Shown here: one piece after another, positions 8,010 through 16,418 of the stretch
Position numbering within the stretch: position 1 is the first letter of the stretch
How the letters are laid out: each line of letters begins with the position of its first letter
Assembly (NCBI RefSeq): GCF_002088945.1
Contig: NZ_NCSU01000015.1
Span: forward strand, 248,001 to 312,000
Origin: Henriciella pelagia
Lineage (GTDB): Bacteria > Pseudomonadota > Alphaproteobacteria > Caulobacterales > Hyphomonadaceae
Reading direction: 5' to 3'
Length of the DNA stretch: 64,000 nucleotides
Notes under the pieces: generated by a model
The model's database searches: none
Seen by the model: only the letters and a program-made list of their open reading frames with translations
What the model was told of the DNA's origin: nothing
Position numbers and translations under genes: made by a program

Positions 8010-8438
8010 ATGGTGCTCAGACTCAGAAACAGCCTCATCGCCAGCGCCGCGCTTGTTCTCGGCGCGTGTGGAGCCGGTGAGGACGATTCCATCCGCTTTG
8101 AATATTCCGGCACGACGATGGATATCTGCGCTGAAACAAGCATCGGCTTTCACCCTGACAGCATCGACCTGACCGGCGCGGCCGAGCACCAGCTGTTCGA
8201 GACGGTCGATCACCTCGGCATTGACTGTGTCGGCGCGAGCATCGACATCACCGCCTATCGCAATGACGAGACCGCCGAGATCGCCAATTCCCGCGCGCAT
8301 CGCATCGAAGCAACGATCGTCGACAACTACGATATTTCCGACAGCCGCATCTCAAAAACCCTCGCCGATCCACCCACGCCGGATGAGGCGGGCCGCGTGC
8401 ACGTCGCGCTGATGGTGGAAGTTCCGCTGGAAGAGTAG
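8010..8438 (+). CDS. Lipoprotein with OmpA-like domain
   Basis: A 142-residue protein with a lipoprotein signal: a short basic start, a hydrophobic core and the lipobox LGAC, with Cys near residue 20. The mature part resembles a degenerate OmpA-C-like domain. Evidence is a strand DITAYRNDETAEIANSRAHRIE similar to the GHTD...LSxxRA region, then a segment similar to SRI and a closing RVHVALMVE. Such domains bind peptidoglycan, but the usual Asp and Arg contacts are only partly visible, so binding is uncertain. AGGAGA lies 7 bases before the ATG. Divergent from hemH. Confidence 0.65.
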   Translation: MVLRLRNSLIASAALVLGACGAGEDDSIRFEYSGTTMDICAETSIGFHPDSIDLTGAAEHQLFETVDHLGIDCVGASIDITAYRNDETAEIANSRAHRIEATIVDNYDISDSRISKTLADPPTPDEAGRVHVALMVEVPLEE

Positions 8439-8522
8439 CCACACTACCGCATTTGCGTGTTTCAGCCTGCGTGATAAAGCGCGCGGGACATTTCAATTTG
8501 CCTGATCCGAAGGAGCCACGCC

Positions 8523-9911
8523 ATGGCCGCAACCCGTACCGAAACCGACACGATGGGACCAATCGAGGTCGAGACTGACAAGTATTGGGGCGCGCAGGCC
8601 GAGCGCTCGCTCGGCAACTTCAAGATCGGCTGGGAAAAGCAGCCTGAGCCGATCATTCGCGCCCTCGGCATCGTCAAGAAAGCCGCTGCCCAGGCCAATA
8701 TGGACCTCGGCAAGATGGACCCGGAGCTTGGCAACGTCATCGTCGACGCGGCCGAAGAAGTCATCGCTGGCAAACTGAACGACCACTTCCCGCTCGTCGT
8801 CTGGCAGACCGGCTCTGGCACCCAGTCGAACATGAATGCCAATGAAGTCATCTCGAACCGCGCCATCGAGATGCTGGGCGGAGAGATGGGCACCAAGAAG
8901 CCCGTCCATCCGAATGACCATTGCAACATGTCGCAATCGTCAAACGATACTTTTCCGACGGCAATGCACATCGCCTGCGCCGAAGAGGTGACCCACCGCC
9001 TCATCCCGGCGCTGAAGCACCTGCACGCCGCGCTCGACAAGAAGGCCAAGGCCTGGGCGGACATCATCAAGATCGGCCGCACGCATACGCAGGACGCCAC
9101 ACCGGTCACGCTTGGCCAGGAATTCTCCGGCTACGCCCAGCAGATCGAGAATGGCATTGCGCGCATCGAAGCGACCCTGCCCATGCTGATGCAGCTCGCC
9201 CAGGGCGGCACGGCCGTCGGCACCGGCCTCGCATCGCCCGTCGGTTTTGCCGAAAAGGTCGCCGAAAAGATTGCCGAGATCACCGGTCTCGCCTTCACCA
9301 CGGCCCCCAACAAATTCGAGGCGCTCGCCGCCCATGACGCGATGGTCTTCACGCATGGCGCGATCAACACGGTCGCCATGTCCTGCTTCAAGATTGCGAA
9401 CGACATCCGCTTCCTCGGCTCTGGCCCCCGCTCGGGCCTTGGCGAGCTGGCCCTGCCAGAGAATGAGCCGGGCAGCTCGATCATGCCGGGCAAGGTCAAC
9501 CCGACCCAGTGCGAAGCGCTCACCCAGGTCTGCGCCCACATTCACGGCAACAATGCCGCTATCGGCTTCGCCGGAAGCCAAGGCCATTTCGAGCTCAACG
9601 TCTTCAACCCGATGATGGCGTACAACTTCCTCCAGTCGACACGCCTTCTCGCAGACGCCGCCGTCTCCTTCACCGACAATTGCGTCGTCGGCATCGAGCC
9701 GCGCCTCGACAATATCGAGACGGGCCTGAAGAACTCGCTGATGCTGGTCACGCCGCTCAAGGAAAAGTACGGCTATGACCGCGCCGCGAAGATTGCCAAG
9801 ACCGCCCACAAGAATGGCACGACGCTCCGCGAAGAAGCCATCAAGGACGGCATCCCCGCCGAAGACTTCGACACCATCGTCGACCCAAGCAAGATGATCT
9901 CGCCGGGGTGA
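8523..9911 (+). CDS. fumC: Class II fumarate hydratase
   Basis: Catalyses reversible hydration of fumarate to malate in the TCA cycle; the soluble, iron-independent homotetramer. The 462 residues show [17 protein letters not shown] near residue 100, [44 protein letters not shown] near residue 185 and the superfamily signature [16 protein letters not shown] near residue 318. AAGGAG precedes the ATG. It appears monocistronic. Confidence 0.97.
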   Translation: MAATRTETDTMGPIEVETDKYWGAQAERSLGNFKIGWEKQPEPIIRALGIVKKAAAQANMDLGKMDPELGNVIVDAAEEVIAGKLNDHFPLVVWQTGSGTQSNMNANEVISNRAIEMLGGEMGTKKPVHPNDHCNMSQSSNDTFPTAMHIACAEEVTHRLIPALKHLHAALDKKAKAWADIIKIGRTHTQDATPVTLGQEFSGYAQQIENGIARIEATLPMLMQLAQGGTAVGTGLASPVGFAEKVAEKIAEITGLAFTTAPNKFEALAAHDAMVFTHGAINTVAMSCFKIANDIRFLGSGPRSGLGELALPENEPGSSIMPGKVNPTQCEALTQVCAHIHGNNAAIGFAGSQGHFELNVFNPMMAYNFLQSTRLLADAAVSFTDNCVVGIEPRLDNIETGLKNSLMLVTPLKEKYGYDRAAKIAKTAHKNGTTLREEAIKDGIPAEDFDTIVDPSKMISPG

Positions 9912-9918
9912 TTTGCAC

Positions 9919-9954
9919 TTGCCCGCTACAGAACTTTCGTACATACTGTACGAA
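9919..9954 (+). promoter_or_regulatory. Promoter-operator of the ccdAB-like pair
   Basis: A perfect inverted repeat TTCGTAC-ATACT-GTACGAA occupies 9936-9954, its last base being the A of the antitoxin ATG. TTGCCC at 9919-9924 and CATACT at 9942-9947, 17 bases apart, fit a -35/-10 pair and place the start of transcription at or next to that ATG. No ribosome-binding site fits upstream. I infer an autoregulatory operator and a possibly leaderless mRNA. Confidence 0.55.
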
Positions 9955-10400
9955 TGAACTTGCGCGAATGGCGAAAGAAAGCTGAGCTTAGCTCCAGAGA
10001 GCTGGGCGAACGCTGCGGCTTGTCTGAAGCGGCTATCCGGCACTATGAAACGGGAGCCCGCCGCCCTCGCCCAGCCATCGCAAAGCGCTTGGAAGCTGCG
10101 ACAAATGGCGAAGTAACGGCAGCTGAGTTGCTAGGCGTTGCAGCCGCTGCGCCCTCAGGAAAATCGGGTGTCTCTGAAGAGACCACCCGGTTTGTCCACA
10201 CCCAACTCGACCCCGCCCTGCTTAAGGAAGCCGCCTCCTACGGCCTCGACGCCGACGAGATTGCCCGTTCCGCCGTTGAGCGCGCCGTGAAAGCAGAGCG
10301 AATGAAACGCTTCTCGGAAGAAAACCGTGAAGCGATCGAGAGCTGGAACGACCTTGTAGAACGCGAAGGCCTTTGGTCCGACGGGTACCGGGCGTTCTGA
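9954..10400 (+). CDS. Antitoxin: XRE helix-turn-helix fused to CcdA-like domain
   Basis: A 148-residue protein in two parts. Residues ~1-60 form an XRE/HTH_3 domain (ELGERCGLSEAAIRHYETGARRP). Residues ~80-148 resemble CcdA antitoxins, with a ribbon-helix-helix-like start (HTQLDPALLKEAASYGLDADEIARSAVE) and the CcdB-binding tail ending ESWNDLVEREGLWSDGYRAF. Classical CcdA is ~72 residues with a single DNA-binding fold; here an XRE domain is added. It likely neutralises the toxin encoded 3 bases downstream and represses the operon through the palindrome at its own start. Confidence 0.85.
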   Translation: MNLREWRKKAELSSRELGERCGLSEAAIRHYETGARRPRPAIAKRLEAATNGEVTAAELLGVAAAAPSGKSGVSEETTRFVHTQLDPALLKEAASYGLDADEIARSAVERAVKAERMKRFSEENREAIESWNDLVEREGLWSDGYRAF

Positions 10401-10403
10401 TCG

Positions 10404-10700
10404 ATGAGGCATCTCGCCGTTTTTCGGGCAGCAGATAATCGACCGCCCATCGTAATCCTGCAATATCCCGGCATTAATACCGGCAACTACGTCCTCGCCG
10501 CGCCGCTCTATCCCTCCGGCGCCGCCAAACCCATCGATGTCGTGACGCCGAATGTAATGCTGAACGGCGAGGCATACCTGCTCGGCACGCATCTGCTTGC
10601 CAGTGTCCACGTCTCGGCTCTGGGTGATGAAGTCGGCTCACTCCTCGCTCACGAATACGAAATCCAGCGCGCCCTGGCCCGGCTTTTCTTCGGAAATTAG
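10404..10700 (+). CDS. CcdB-like toxin
   Basis: A 98-residue protein of CcdB length, encoded immediately after the antitoxin. It matches the CcdB pattern: an N-terminal strand (LAVFRA), the NYVLAAPLYP segment corresponding to the VVPL strand, a central VTPNVMLNGEAYLLGTHLLASV, and a C-terminal helix (EIQRALARLFFGN) where CcdB binds gyrase. CcdB poisons DNA gyrase; that activity is inferred by family. The closing residues differ from the WGI of F-plasmid CcdB, which are important for toxicity there, so activity is not assured. Confidence 0.85.
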   Translation: MRHLAVFRAADNRPPIVILQYPGINTGNYVLAAPLYPSGAAKPIDVVTPNVMLNGEAYLLGTHLLASVHVSALGDEVGSLLAHEYEIQRALARLFFGN

Positions 10701-10748
10701 CGCTAGCCAACTGCGCCCACTTGCCTCAGCGCGCGTCCTCCGCCAAAA

Positions 10749-10764
10749 GCTTCACTAGTGAAGC
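10749..10764. promoter_or_regulatory. Palindromic operator GCTTCA-CTAG-TGAAGC
   Basis: A perfect 16-bp palindrome lies 15 bases before the SDR start codon, directly upstream of its AGGAGG. The same half-sites with the same 4-base gap occur before the MFS gene at 27329-27350. No regulator gene is adjacent. Confidence 0.55.
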
Positions 10765-10779
10765 ATAGGAGGACACACC

Positions 10780-11589
10780 ATGAGCAATGATTTCAGCAAT
10801 CTCTATTCCGTCAAAGGCAAGACGGTCGTCATTACCGGCGGCTCGCGCGGCATTGGTGAGATGCTCGCGGCAGGCTATCTCGCGAATGGCGCAAAGGTCA
10901 TCATTTCCTCGCGCAAGGCTGACGCCTGCGAAGCGACGGTCGAGCGCCTGAAAGGTGAGTATGGCGGCGAGATCTATGCCATCCCGTCCGATGTCGGCCA
11001 GATGGTCGGCATCCAGCACCTCGCCGACAAGATCGCCGAGAAGGAAGACAAGGTCGACGTCCTGATCAACAATGCGGGCGTGGCCTGGGGCGCGACGCTG
11101 GAAGAGTTTCCGGAAAGCGGCTGGGACAAGGTCATGGACGTCAACGTCAAGGGCATCTTCTTCCTGTTCCAGAAGCTCATCCCGCTGCTGCGCAAGTCGG
11201 CCAGCGCCGAAGATCCGGCCCGCGTCATCAACATCGCCTCGATTGACGGCCTGCACACCTCGCCCTTCAGCGGCTATGCCTATGGCACGTCGAAAGCCGC
11301 AGTGATCCACCTCACCCGCTTCATGGCGTCCCAGCATGTCGGCGAACACATTCTCGTCAACGGCATCGCGCCCGGCCCATTCCCGACCTGGATGCTATCC
11401 ACCGGCGTCGGCTTTGGCGGCAAGACCGAAGGCGTTGACTGGGACTCTGTGGCAGAACGCAATCCATCGGGCCGCGTCGGCACACCGCAGGACATTGCCG
11501 GCCTTGCCATGTTCCTTTCATCGCGTGCGGGCGCCTACATCTCCGGCCACACAATTCCGCTGGATGGCGGGATTGTCTCATCAAGCTGA
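10780..11589 (+). CDS. SDR-family NAD(P)-dependent oxidoreductase
   Basis: A 269-residue classical short-chain dehydrogenase. The cofactor motif TGGSRGIGEM is near residue 20, NNAG near 92, the catalytic Ser in NIASIDG, and the YGTSK active-site pair near 168-172. The C-terminus (ISGHTIPLDGG) is also typical. Overall it resembles RhlG and gluconate-5-dehydrogenase-like members that reduce 3-oxoacyl or sugar ketones, but the substrate cannot be assigned. A strong AGGAGG precedes the ATG, and the GCTTCA palindrome suggests repressor control. Confidence 0.88.
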   Translation: MSNDFSNLYSVKGKTVVITGGSRGIGEMLAAGYLANGAKVIISSRKADACEATVERLKGEYGGEIYAIPSDVGQMVGIQHLADKIAEKEDKVDVLINNAGVAWGATLEEFPESGWDKVMDVNVKGIFFLFQKLIPLLRKSASAEDPARVINIASIDGLHTSPFSGYAYGTSKAAVIHLTRFMASQHVGEHILVNGIAPGPFPTWMLSTGVGFGGKTEGVDWDSVAERNPSGRVGTPQDIAGLAMFLSSRAGAYISGHTIPLDGGIVSSS

Positions 11590-11598
11590 GTAAAGGTT

Positions 11599-11623
11599 CA
11601 GGTGCCGCCTCACGCGGCACCTG
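11599..11623. terminator. Bidirectional hairpin terminator
   Basis: CAGGTGCCGC (11599-11608) and GCGGCACCTG (11614-11623) form a perfect 10-bp stem with a 5-base loop, between the convergent SDR and acyltransferase genes. Confidence 0.65.
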
Positions 11624-11626
11624 CCA

Positions 11627-12757
11627 TCACTCTGCCGCGCGCCACCCGCCGCGCGCAGCTGTCTCCGCCTCACGCTTCTGCCGGGCTCCGTGCGACTCCC
11701 GGAATTTCTTGTACATTGGCGCTTCGAAATAGTGCTGCAGCAGGGTCGCACCCGCGATCGAGACGAGGAATGCGAACAGGCTCATCGCGCCGAGCACCAG
11801 CATGTTTCCGTCATCGACCGCAATGCCCGCCCGCCTCGCCATGAGATAGGTGCCATCAAGGATGGGCCAGTGGATGAGATAGAGTGAGAAGGAAATCTTC
11901 CCGAAATAAAGCAGCGCGGCCGGGGCGCGCGACAGCCAGGTGTCTGCTGCCGCATAGTAGAACACCGTCAGTGGCAGCGCGATAATGGCCAGGAAGTCCC
12001 AACGCGTCTCCACAACAGGGTTGAGCATCAGCGCCAGGATGAAGACGGTAATGATGATCCCGCCCCAGACACCAAGCAGCGGTCGCAGCCGGTCACCATG
12101 CAGCGCATAGACGCGGTGCACGATCAGCCCGAGACAGAATGCACCAAGGCAGCGGACAAAACCTGCATTGAGCCCAGGGCCGTAATCATGCTGCACAGCA
12201 TCGAGATGGCCGGGATAGATGAACAGTGTGGCGTAGCACGCCGCGGCGATGAGGCCGCAGACAGTACCCCGCCACAGGAGAGAGTGGCGCATTACCGGCA
12301 AAACGGCGAAGAGCGCCACCATCACCATGTTTACCCAGAATTCGACGGCAACCGTCCAGGACGCCCAATTGTACATCGGCCGATCCGGTCCAAATCCGAG
12401 GTTGTTGGTGAGCGTCATCTTCATCAGGAATTTCTGAGGGTCGAACTCACCCTTCAGCACGATGTACCCTATGCCGAGCAGCACAATGATCAGTGCATGG
12501 GTCGGCCACATCCGGGCAATCCGGTTGCGAACGAACTTCCCGATCTCGACGGGTTTGCTGAAATAGGCGTGACTGAGCACGAAGCCGGACAGCATCAGGA
12601 AGAAGTCGACCACGATATAGCCGGCGAACACGCCATCTATACCGGCCGCAACCCCGTAATGAAAAAGCACGACTATGAGGGCGGAAAGACCGCGAAGGCC
12701 ATCCAGGGAATCAAACTTACGAGCGCGCGATTCTGCGCCTCTATGCACTTCTGACAT
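11627..12757 (-). CDS. Acyltransferase-3 family membrane protein
   Basis: A 376-residue protein with about ten hydrophobic helices. It opens with KFDSLDGLRGLSALIVVLFHYG, carrying the RGxxAxxVxxxH pattern of the OafA/YrhL family, whose histidine is implicated in acyl transfer. Members O-acylate surface polysaccharides or lipids at the inner membrane. No polysaccharide genes flank it, so the acceptor is unknown. The C-terminal ~30 residues are basic and likely cytoplasmic. A second member of the family lies at 29.1-30.2 kb. Confidence 0.85.
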   Translation of the reverse strand: MSEVHRGAESRARKFDSLDGLRGLSALIVVLFHYGVAAGIDGVFAGYIVVDFFLMLSGFVLSHAYFSKPVEIGKFVRNRIARMWPTHALIIVLLGIGYIVLKGEFDPQKFLMKMTLTNNLGFGPDRPMYNWASWTVAVEFWVNMVMVALFAVLPVMRHSLLWRGTVCGLIAAACYATLFIYPGHLDAVQHDYGPGLNAGFVRCLGAFCLGLIVHRVYALHGDRLRPLLGVWGGIIITVFILALMLNPVVETRWDFLAIIALPLTVFYYAAADTWLSRAPAALLYFGKISFSLYLIHWPILDGTYLMARRAGIAVDDGNMLVLGAMSLFAFLVSIAGATLLQHYFEAPMYKKFRESHGARQKREAETAARGGWRAAE

Positions 12758-12969
12758 GTAGCATCCCAGATCATGGGTTGCCTCCCTGCCCGCCCGGCAG
12801 CAAGGACCATGCCAGATCGCCCGTTATTTTTCGTCATGCACTTCGACGGCCCGGGCGGTCGCCTCCGACAAAAATCAGCTCTTTCAGCCGTCTTCGTGTT
12901 GCGCCGCACCATGAAGACCGCCATAGCGGTGCCATCGAGATCAACCATCCAGCTGACTGAGCCATCCCC

Positions 12970-14610
12970 GTGACAAGCAAATCCACTTTCGCTGTTTTCG
13001 CAGATCGCCTGGGCGCGCAGAATTTTTCGCAGGCAAACCTCGCCAAGTTCACGCCCGGCCGCATCAAGACCGAGCTTCTCTCCGGCCTGACCGTTGCCCT
13101 GGCGTTGGTGCCTGAAGCTGTCGCATTCGCCTTCGTTGCAGGTGTTCACCCGCTGGTGGGCCTCTATGCCGCCTTCATCGTGGGGCTGATCACGGCGTGT
13201 ATTGGCGGGCGTCCCGGCATGATTTCCGGCGCAACCGGCGCGCTTGCCGTCGTCATGGTCGCGCTCGTTGCAGAGCACGGCGTTGAATACCTGTTCGCGA
13301 CCGTTGTCCTGATGGGCATCCTCCAGCTCGCCGCCGGCATCTTCAAGCTCGGCAAGTTCATCCGGCTTGTGCCCCACCCCGTCATGCTCGGCTTCGTCAA
13401 CGGCCTTGCCATCGTGATCTTCCTCGCCCAGCTCACCCAGTTCCAGGTGCCAGGCACGGCGGAAGTCTCCGGCCACGGCATGTCTGGCGGCGAATGGCTG
13501 AGCGGCTGGCCGCTGGTCTTGATGCTCGGCCTCGTCGCGCTGACCATGCTCATCATATGGGGTATGCCGAAATTTTCGAAGATCGTCCCTGCGCCGCTGG
13601 CCGGCATCGGCATCGTGGCCGCCATCGTGATTGGCTTCGGCCTTGAAGTGCCGCGCGTTGGCGATCTTGCCTCCATTCAGGGCGGCCTTCCGGCCTTCCA
13701 CATCCCGATGGTCCCGCTCACGCCAGAGACGTTCCAGATCATCCTGCCCTACGCCGTGATCCTCGCCGCCATCGGCCTCATCGAGAGCCTGCTGACGCTC
13801 AACCTCGTCGGCGAAATGACGAACAAGCGCGGCGGCGCAAGCCAGGAATGCATCGCGCAGGGCGCGGCAAACCTCGTCACCGGCTTCTTCGGTGGCATGG
13901 GTGGCTGCGCCATGATCGGCCAGTCGATGATCAATGTGAAATCCGGCGGGCGCACCCGTCTCTCAGGCATCTCGGCCGCCCTCTTCCTCCTCGCCTTCAT
14001 CCTCGTCGGCTCGAGCCTGATCGAGCAGATCCCGCTCGCGGCGCTCGTCGGGGTGATGTTCATGGTGGTCATCGGCACCTTCGCCTGGAACAGCCTGCGC
14101 ATCATGACCCGTATCCCGCTCACCGATGCGCTGGTCATCGTGCTCGTGACCGGCGTGACGGTCGCCTATGACCTCGCCACCGCCGTCGTCGTCGGCGTGA
14201 TCGTCTCCGCGCTCGCCTATGCCTGGAACAATGCCAAACGAATCCGCATCATCGAACGCGACTCCGTGCGCACGCCGGGCGCCCATGTCTACGAAATCGA
14301 AGGCCCGCTCTTTTTCGGCTCGACCGATGGTTTTGCCGAACTCTTCCACCCCGAAACGGATCCCGATGTCGTCATCGTCGACTTCATGCGCTCGCGCGTC
14401 GTTGACCAGTCCGCCCTGCAAGCCATTGAGGATCTCGCCGCAAAATACGAAGCCCATGGCAAGACGCTGCGCCTTCGCCACCTCTCGCCTGACTGCCACA
14501 AGCTGCTGACCAAGGCGGGCCAGCTTATGGTCGATAGCGATGACGATCCGGACTACGCGCTCGCCGTCGACTATGATGTGCGTACCGGCGTGTTTGGCGG
14601 TGGGCACTAG
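12970..14610 (+). CDS. SulP-family (SLC26) anion transporter
   Basis: A 546-residue permease. A hydrophobic core of 10-14 helices starts with the family hallmark GLTVALALVPEAVAFAFVAGVHPLVGLYAAF, followed by GGRPGMISGATGALAVVM. A cytoplasmic STAS domain occupies roughly residues 440-540 (VYEIEGPLFFGSTDGFAELF, then VDFMRSRVVDQSALQAIEDL). SulP proteins carry sulfate, bicarbonate or dicarboxylates; the substrate is not decided. No carbonic anhydrase or sulfur-assimilation gene is adjacent. The start is a GTG without an obvious Shine-Dalgarno sequence. Confidence 0.9.
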   Translation: MTSKSTFAVFADRLGAQNFSQANLAKFTPGRIKTELLSGLTVALALVPEAVAFAFVAGVHPLVGLYAAFIVGLITACIGGRPGMISGATGALAVVMVALVAEHGVEYLFATVVLMGILQLAAGIFKLGKFIRLVPHPVMLGFVNGLAIVIFLAQLTQFQVPGTAEVSGHGMSGGEWLSGWPLVLMLGLVALTMLIIWGMPKFSKIVPAPLAGIGIVAAIVIGFGLEVPRVGDLASIQGGLPAFHIPMVPLTPETFQIILPYAVILAAIGLIESLLTLNLVGEMTNKRGGASQECIAQGAANLVTGFFGGMGGCAMIGQSMINVKSGGRTRLSGISAALFLLAFILVGSSLIEQIPLAALVGVMFMVVIGTFAWNSLRIMTRIPLTDALVIVLVTGVTVAYDLATAVVVGVIVSALAYAWNNAKRIRIIERDSVRTPGAHVYEIEGPLFFGSTDGFAELFHPETDPDVVIVDFMRSRVVDQSALQAIEDLAAKYEAHGKTLRLRHLSPDCHKLLTKAGQLMVDSDDDPDYALAVDYDVRTGVFGGGH

Positions 14611-14692
14611 GTGGTTGCCCGCAGGTGACGTGAAGACTGCATTTACCTAGGCTCGCCGAACACCGGGAAACTGATTCGAAAGGCGCGCATCC

Positions 14693-14989
14693 ATGTCCAA
14701 GGCCCCCATCGGCTCGAAAGCCAATCCGTCCGAGTTCGACGTACTCGACAAGCTTGCGGAAGACGAACCGTACTTCGTCATCCGCGCGCATGACCCGCTC
14801 TCGTCCGCTCTGGTCGAGCTGCACGCCTATATCGGCGCAGGACAGGCCGGCGCGGCGCACAACAAGCTGGCAGAGATCATGGCGCTGACATCGGCCCGCG
14901 CACCGCGCCCGGCCTCCAGCCCGAAATACCGCGAAACCTTCGCCATTTCGCTCGCCATGGAGCAATGGCGCGACACGCACGGCGACTAG
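14693..14989 (+). CDS. Conserved hypothetical small protein
   Basis: A 98-residue hydrophilic protein without signal or membrane segment. It has a central helix-rich part (SALVELHAYIGAGQAGAAHNKLAEIMAL) and a C-terminal helix ending in LAMEQWRDTHGD. I do not recognise the family. The composition is that of a folded cytoplasmic protein, codon use matches its neighbours, and a purine-rich GAAAGG lies upstream. It faces a winged-helix regulator gene across a hairpin. Confidence 0.6.
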   Translation: MSKAPIGSKANPSEFDVLDKLAEDEPYFVIRAHDPLSSALVELHAYIGAGQAGAAHNKLAEIMALTSARAPRPASSPKYRETFAISLAMEQWRDTHGD

Positions 14990-14997
14990 GAACAGGA

Positions 14998-15022
14998 GAA
15001 GGCGGCCTATTGCGCCGCCTTC
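14998..15022. terminator. Bidirectional hairpin terminator
   Basis: GAAGGCGGC (14998-15006) pairs with GCCGCCTTC (15014-15022) across a 7-base loop, spanning the convergent 3' ends. It overlaps the last codons of the regulator gene. Confidence 0.55.
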
Positions 15023-15318
15023 ATCAGATTGTTCATCGTGTCGATCCAGCCGAGCCAGGCCCTGCGCCCCTCATCTGTCAGGAAGACGCGCGTCTGGGGC
15101 CGCTTGCCGACGAACCTTTTCTCCTGACGCACATAGCCGGCCTCTTCCAGCTTTTTCAGGTGTGTCGAGAGATTGCCATCCGTCGCGCCCACCTTGTCTC
15201 GCAGCTCGCCGAAAATGGCGGGGCTCGCCGCAGTGAGGTAGGCCATGATGCCGAGGCGCAGCCGCCCGTGGATGACATCGTCGATGGCAGAATGGTCGAA
15301 GGGGTTTTCCGTGCTCAT
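15007..15318 (-). CDS. Winged-helix transcriptional regulator
   Basis: A 103-residue single-domain regulator. It contains a recognition-helix region (FGELRDKVGATDGNLSTHLKKLEEAGYV) followed by a wing (RQEKRFVGKRPQTRVFLTDEGRRAW), as in the MarR/PadR-like HTH_34 group. There is no metal or ligand domain. Its start lies 3 bases after the stop of a membrane-protein gene on the same strand, so the two form an operon. It probably controls that operon through the inverted repeat at 15960-15976. Confidence 0.85.
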   Translation of the reverse strand: MSTENPFDHSAIDDVIHGRLRLGIMAYLTAASPAIFGELRDKVGATDGNLSTHLKKLEEAGYVRQEKRFVGKRPQTRVFLTDEGRRAWLGWIDTMNNLMKAAQ

Positions 15319-15321
15319 GGC

Positions 15322-15942
15322 TCAGACCACTTCAGATGGTTCCTGACGCATCAGCATGACACCCGGCAGGAAGACGGTGAGCGCCGCCACGATGGCACCG
15401 ACGAGCCAGACCGTATTGGACCCCGTAAAGACAGCAGCCACGCCGCTTGAGGCAATCGCGCCCCAGCCGGCGAGCATCAGCGCGCGGCTCTTTGCGAGCA
15501 GGCCTGATGTCAGCTGGCAGATGCCGTAAATCCCGAGCACGAGCGGCACCGACCAGAGAAAGCCGAGGCTCGCCCGTCCTTCCAGAACGGAGCGGATGAT
15601 GACCCCTGAGAAGAAGGAAAACAGCACCATGCCGCCTGCCATCCAGACCACGGCGCTGATCTGGTTGCCGAGCGATGATGCGCCGGGTTTCGACTTTGGA
15701 AAGGTCATCTGCATGACCTTGAACCCGCCAAATCCGATCACCGAAAAGCCGATCCACAACCAGGCATAGGCCTCATTCGGCAGCCCTGTGGCACCCGTGG
15801 CGATCAGATAGTGCGAGATATAGGCGATAGTCACCAGGCCGCCCCACCAGGCCAGGAACCGGCCGCCGAGCAGGGGCGCATTCTGCCCGCTTTCGGCAAG
15901 ATCCTTCAGATAGGCCAGATCATCAGTCATTGATCGCGACAT
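15322..15942 (-). CDS. Membrane protein co-transcribed with the winged-helix regulator
   Basis: A 206-residue protein with about six hydrophobic helices after a cytoplasmic N-terminus (MTDDLAYLKDLAESGQNAPLLGG). The family resembles uncharacterised multi-pass proteins often paired with small winged-helix regulators in Caulobacterales-type genomes. AAGGAGG sits correctly before the ATG at 15942, so the longer frame to 16074 is rejected. Function unknown; a role in sensing or membrane stress is only a guess from the pairing. Confidence 0.75.
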   Translation of the reverse strand: MSRSMTDDLAYLKDLAESGQNAPLLGGRFLAWWGGLVTIAYISHYLIATGATGLPNEAYAWLWIGFSVIGFGGFKVMQMTFPKSKPGASSLGNQISAVVWMAGGMVLFSFFSGVIIRSVLEGRASLGFLWSVPLVLGIYGICQLTSGLLAKSRALMLAGWGAIASSGVAAVFTGSNTVWLVGAIVAALTVFLPGVMLMRQEPSEVV

Positions 15943-15959
15943 GGGTGCCTCCTTCATAA

Positions 15960-15976
15960 ACTTTGAAAAACAAAGT
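15960..15976. promoter_or_regulatory. Inverted repeat ACTTTG-AAAAA-CAAAGT
   Basis: Perfect 6-bp arms with a 5-base A-tract centre lie 18 bases upstream of the membrane-protein start. The position suits an autoregulatory operator for the downstream winged-helix regulator. Confidence 0.45.
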
Positions 15977-16064
15977 ACTCTGTCTGCGTGATTTGTCAAT
16001 CGTGCTTCGTCGTGACCTCCGCCTGTGTTAGCTACGGGCAATGGTCTCAGTCGGGGCAAGTTGA

Positions 16065-16241
16065 ATGGCGACACCGATCAATCTCAACAAGGCGCGCAAG
16101 GCGAAGGCCCGCGCCGCGAAAGCGCAGCAGGCAGTCGAAAACCGCGCCAAATTCGGACGCTCCAAGACTCAGAAGGCGAATGAAAAGGCCGCCGCTGACA
16201 AGATCAGCAAGACGATAGAAGGCGCAAAACGGGAACGATAA
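16065..16241 (+). CDS. DUF4169-like small basic protein
   Basis: A 58-residue, strongly basic protein (MATPINLNKARKAKARAAKA, later FGRSKTQKANEKAAADK). It matches the size and opening of the DUF4169 family of small alphaproteobacterial proteins. The Lys/Ala-rich helix suggests nucleic-acid or ribosome association, but that is inference. It is divergent from the membrane-protein/regulator operon. Confidence 0.75.
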   Translation: MATPINLNKARKAKARAAKAQQAVENRAKFGRSKTQKANEKAAADKISKTIEGAKRER

Positions 16242-16321
16242 TCAGATATCGTGCGTTGACCTTGCACTGAGACCGGCTCGCTTTCGAGGGTACGAGTCCG
16301 GCAGAGCAAGCAAGGACAGCC

Positions 16322-16408
16322 ATGACCCGCATTCTCTACAGGACCTCGCTCATCACAGCATGCTTCGCCATTGCCGTCGGCATCGGCTTCCTGATGGGCA
16401 TGGCCTGA
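16322..16408 (+). CDS. Possible 28-residue membrane peptide
   Basis: ATG at 16322, preceded by AGGA, opens a 28-codon frame. It encodes a short basic start (MTRILYR) and one hydrophobic helix ending in GIGFLMGMA. Single-helix micropeptides of this size exist in bacteria, but nothing else supports it. Confidence 0.3.
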   Translation: MTRILYRTSLITACFAIAVGIGFLMGMA

Positions 16409-16418
16409 TCGTTACGCT

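Noticed and set aside
6794-8080. Plus-strand frame of 428 codons opposite hemH
   Set aside because: Arg/His-rich translation without motifs; hemH on the minus strand has every expected signature.
9936-9954. Palindrome before the antitoxin as a phage attachment site
   Set aside because: No integrase or phage gene is near, and the position on a promoter and start codon fits an operator far better.
12673-13701. Minus-strand frame of 342 codons opposite SulP and acyltransferase ends
   Set aside because: Asp/His/Arg-rich shadow overlapping two well-supported membrane-protein genes.
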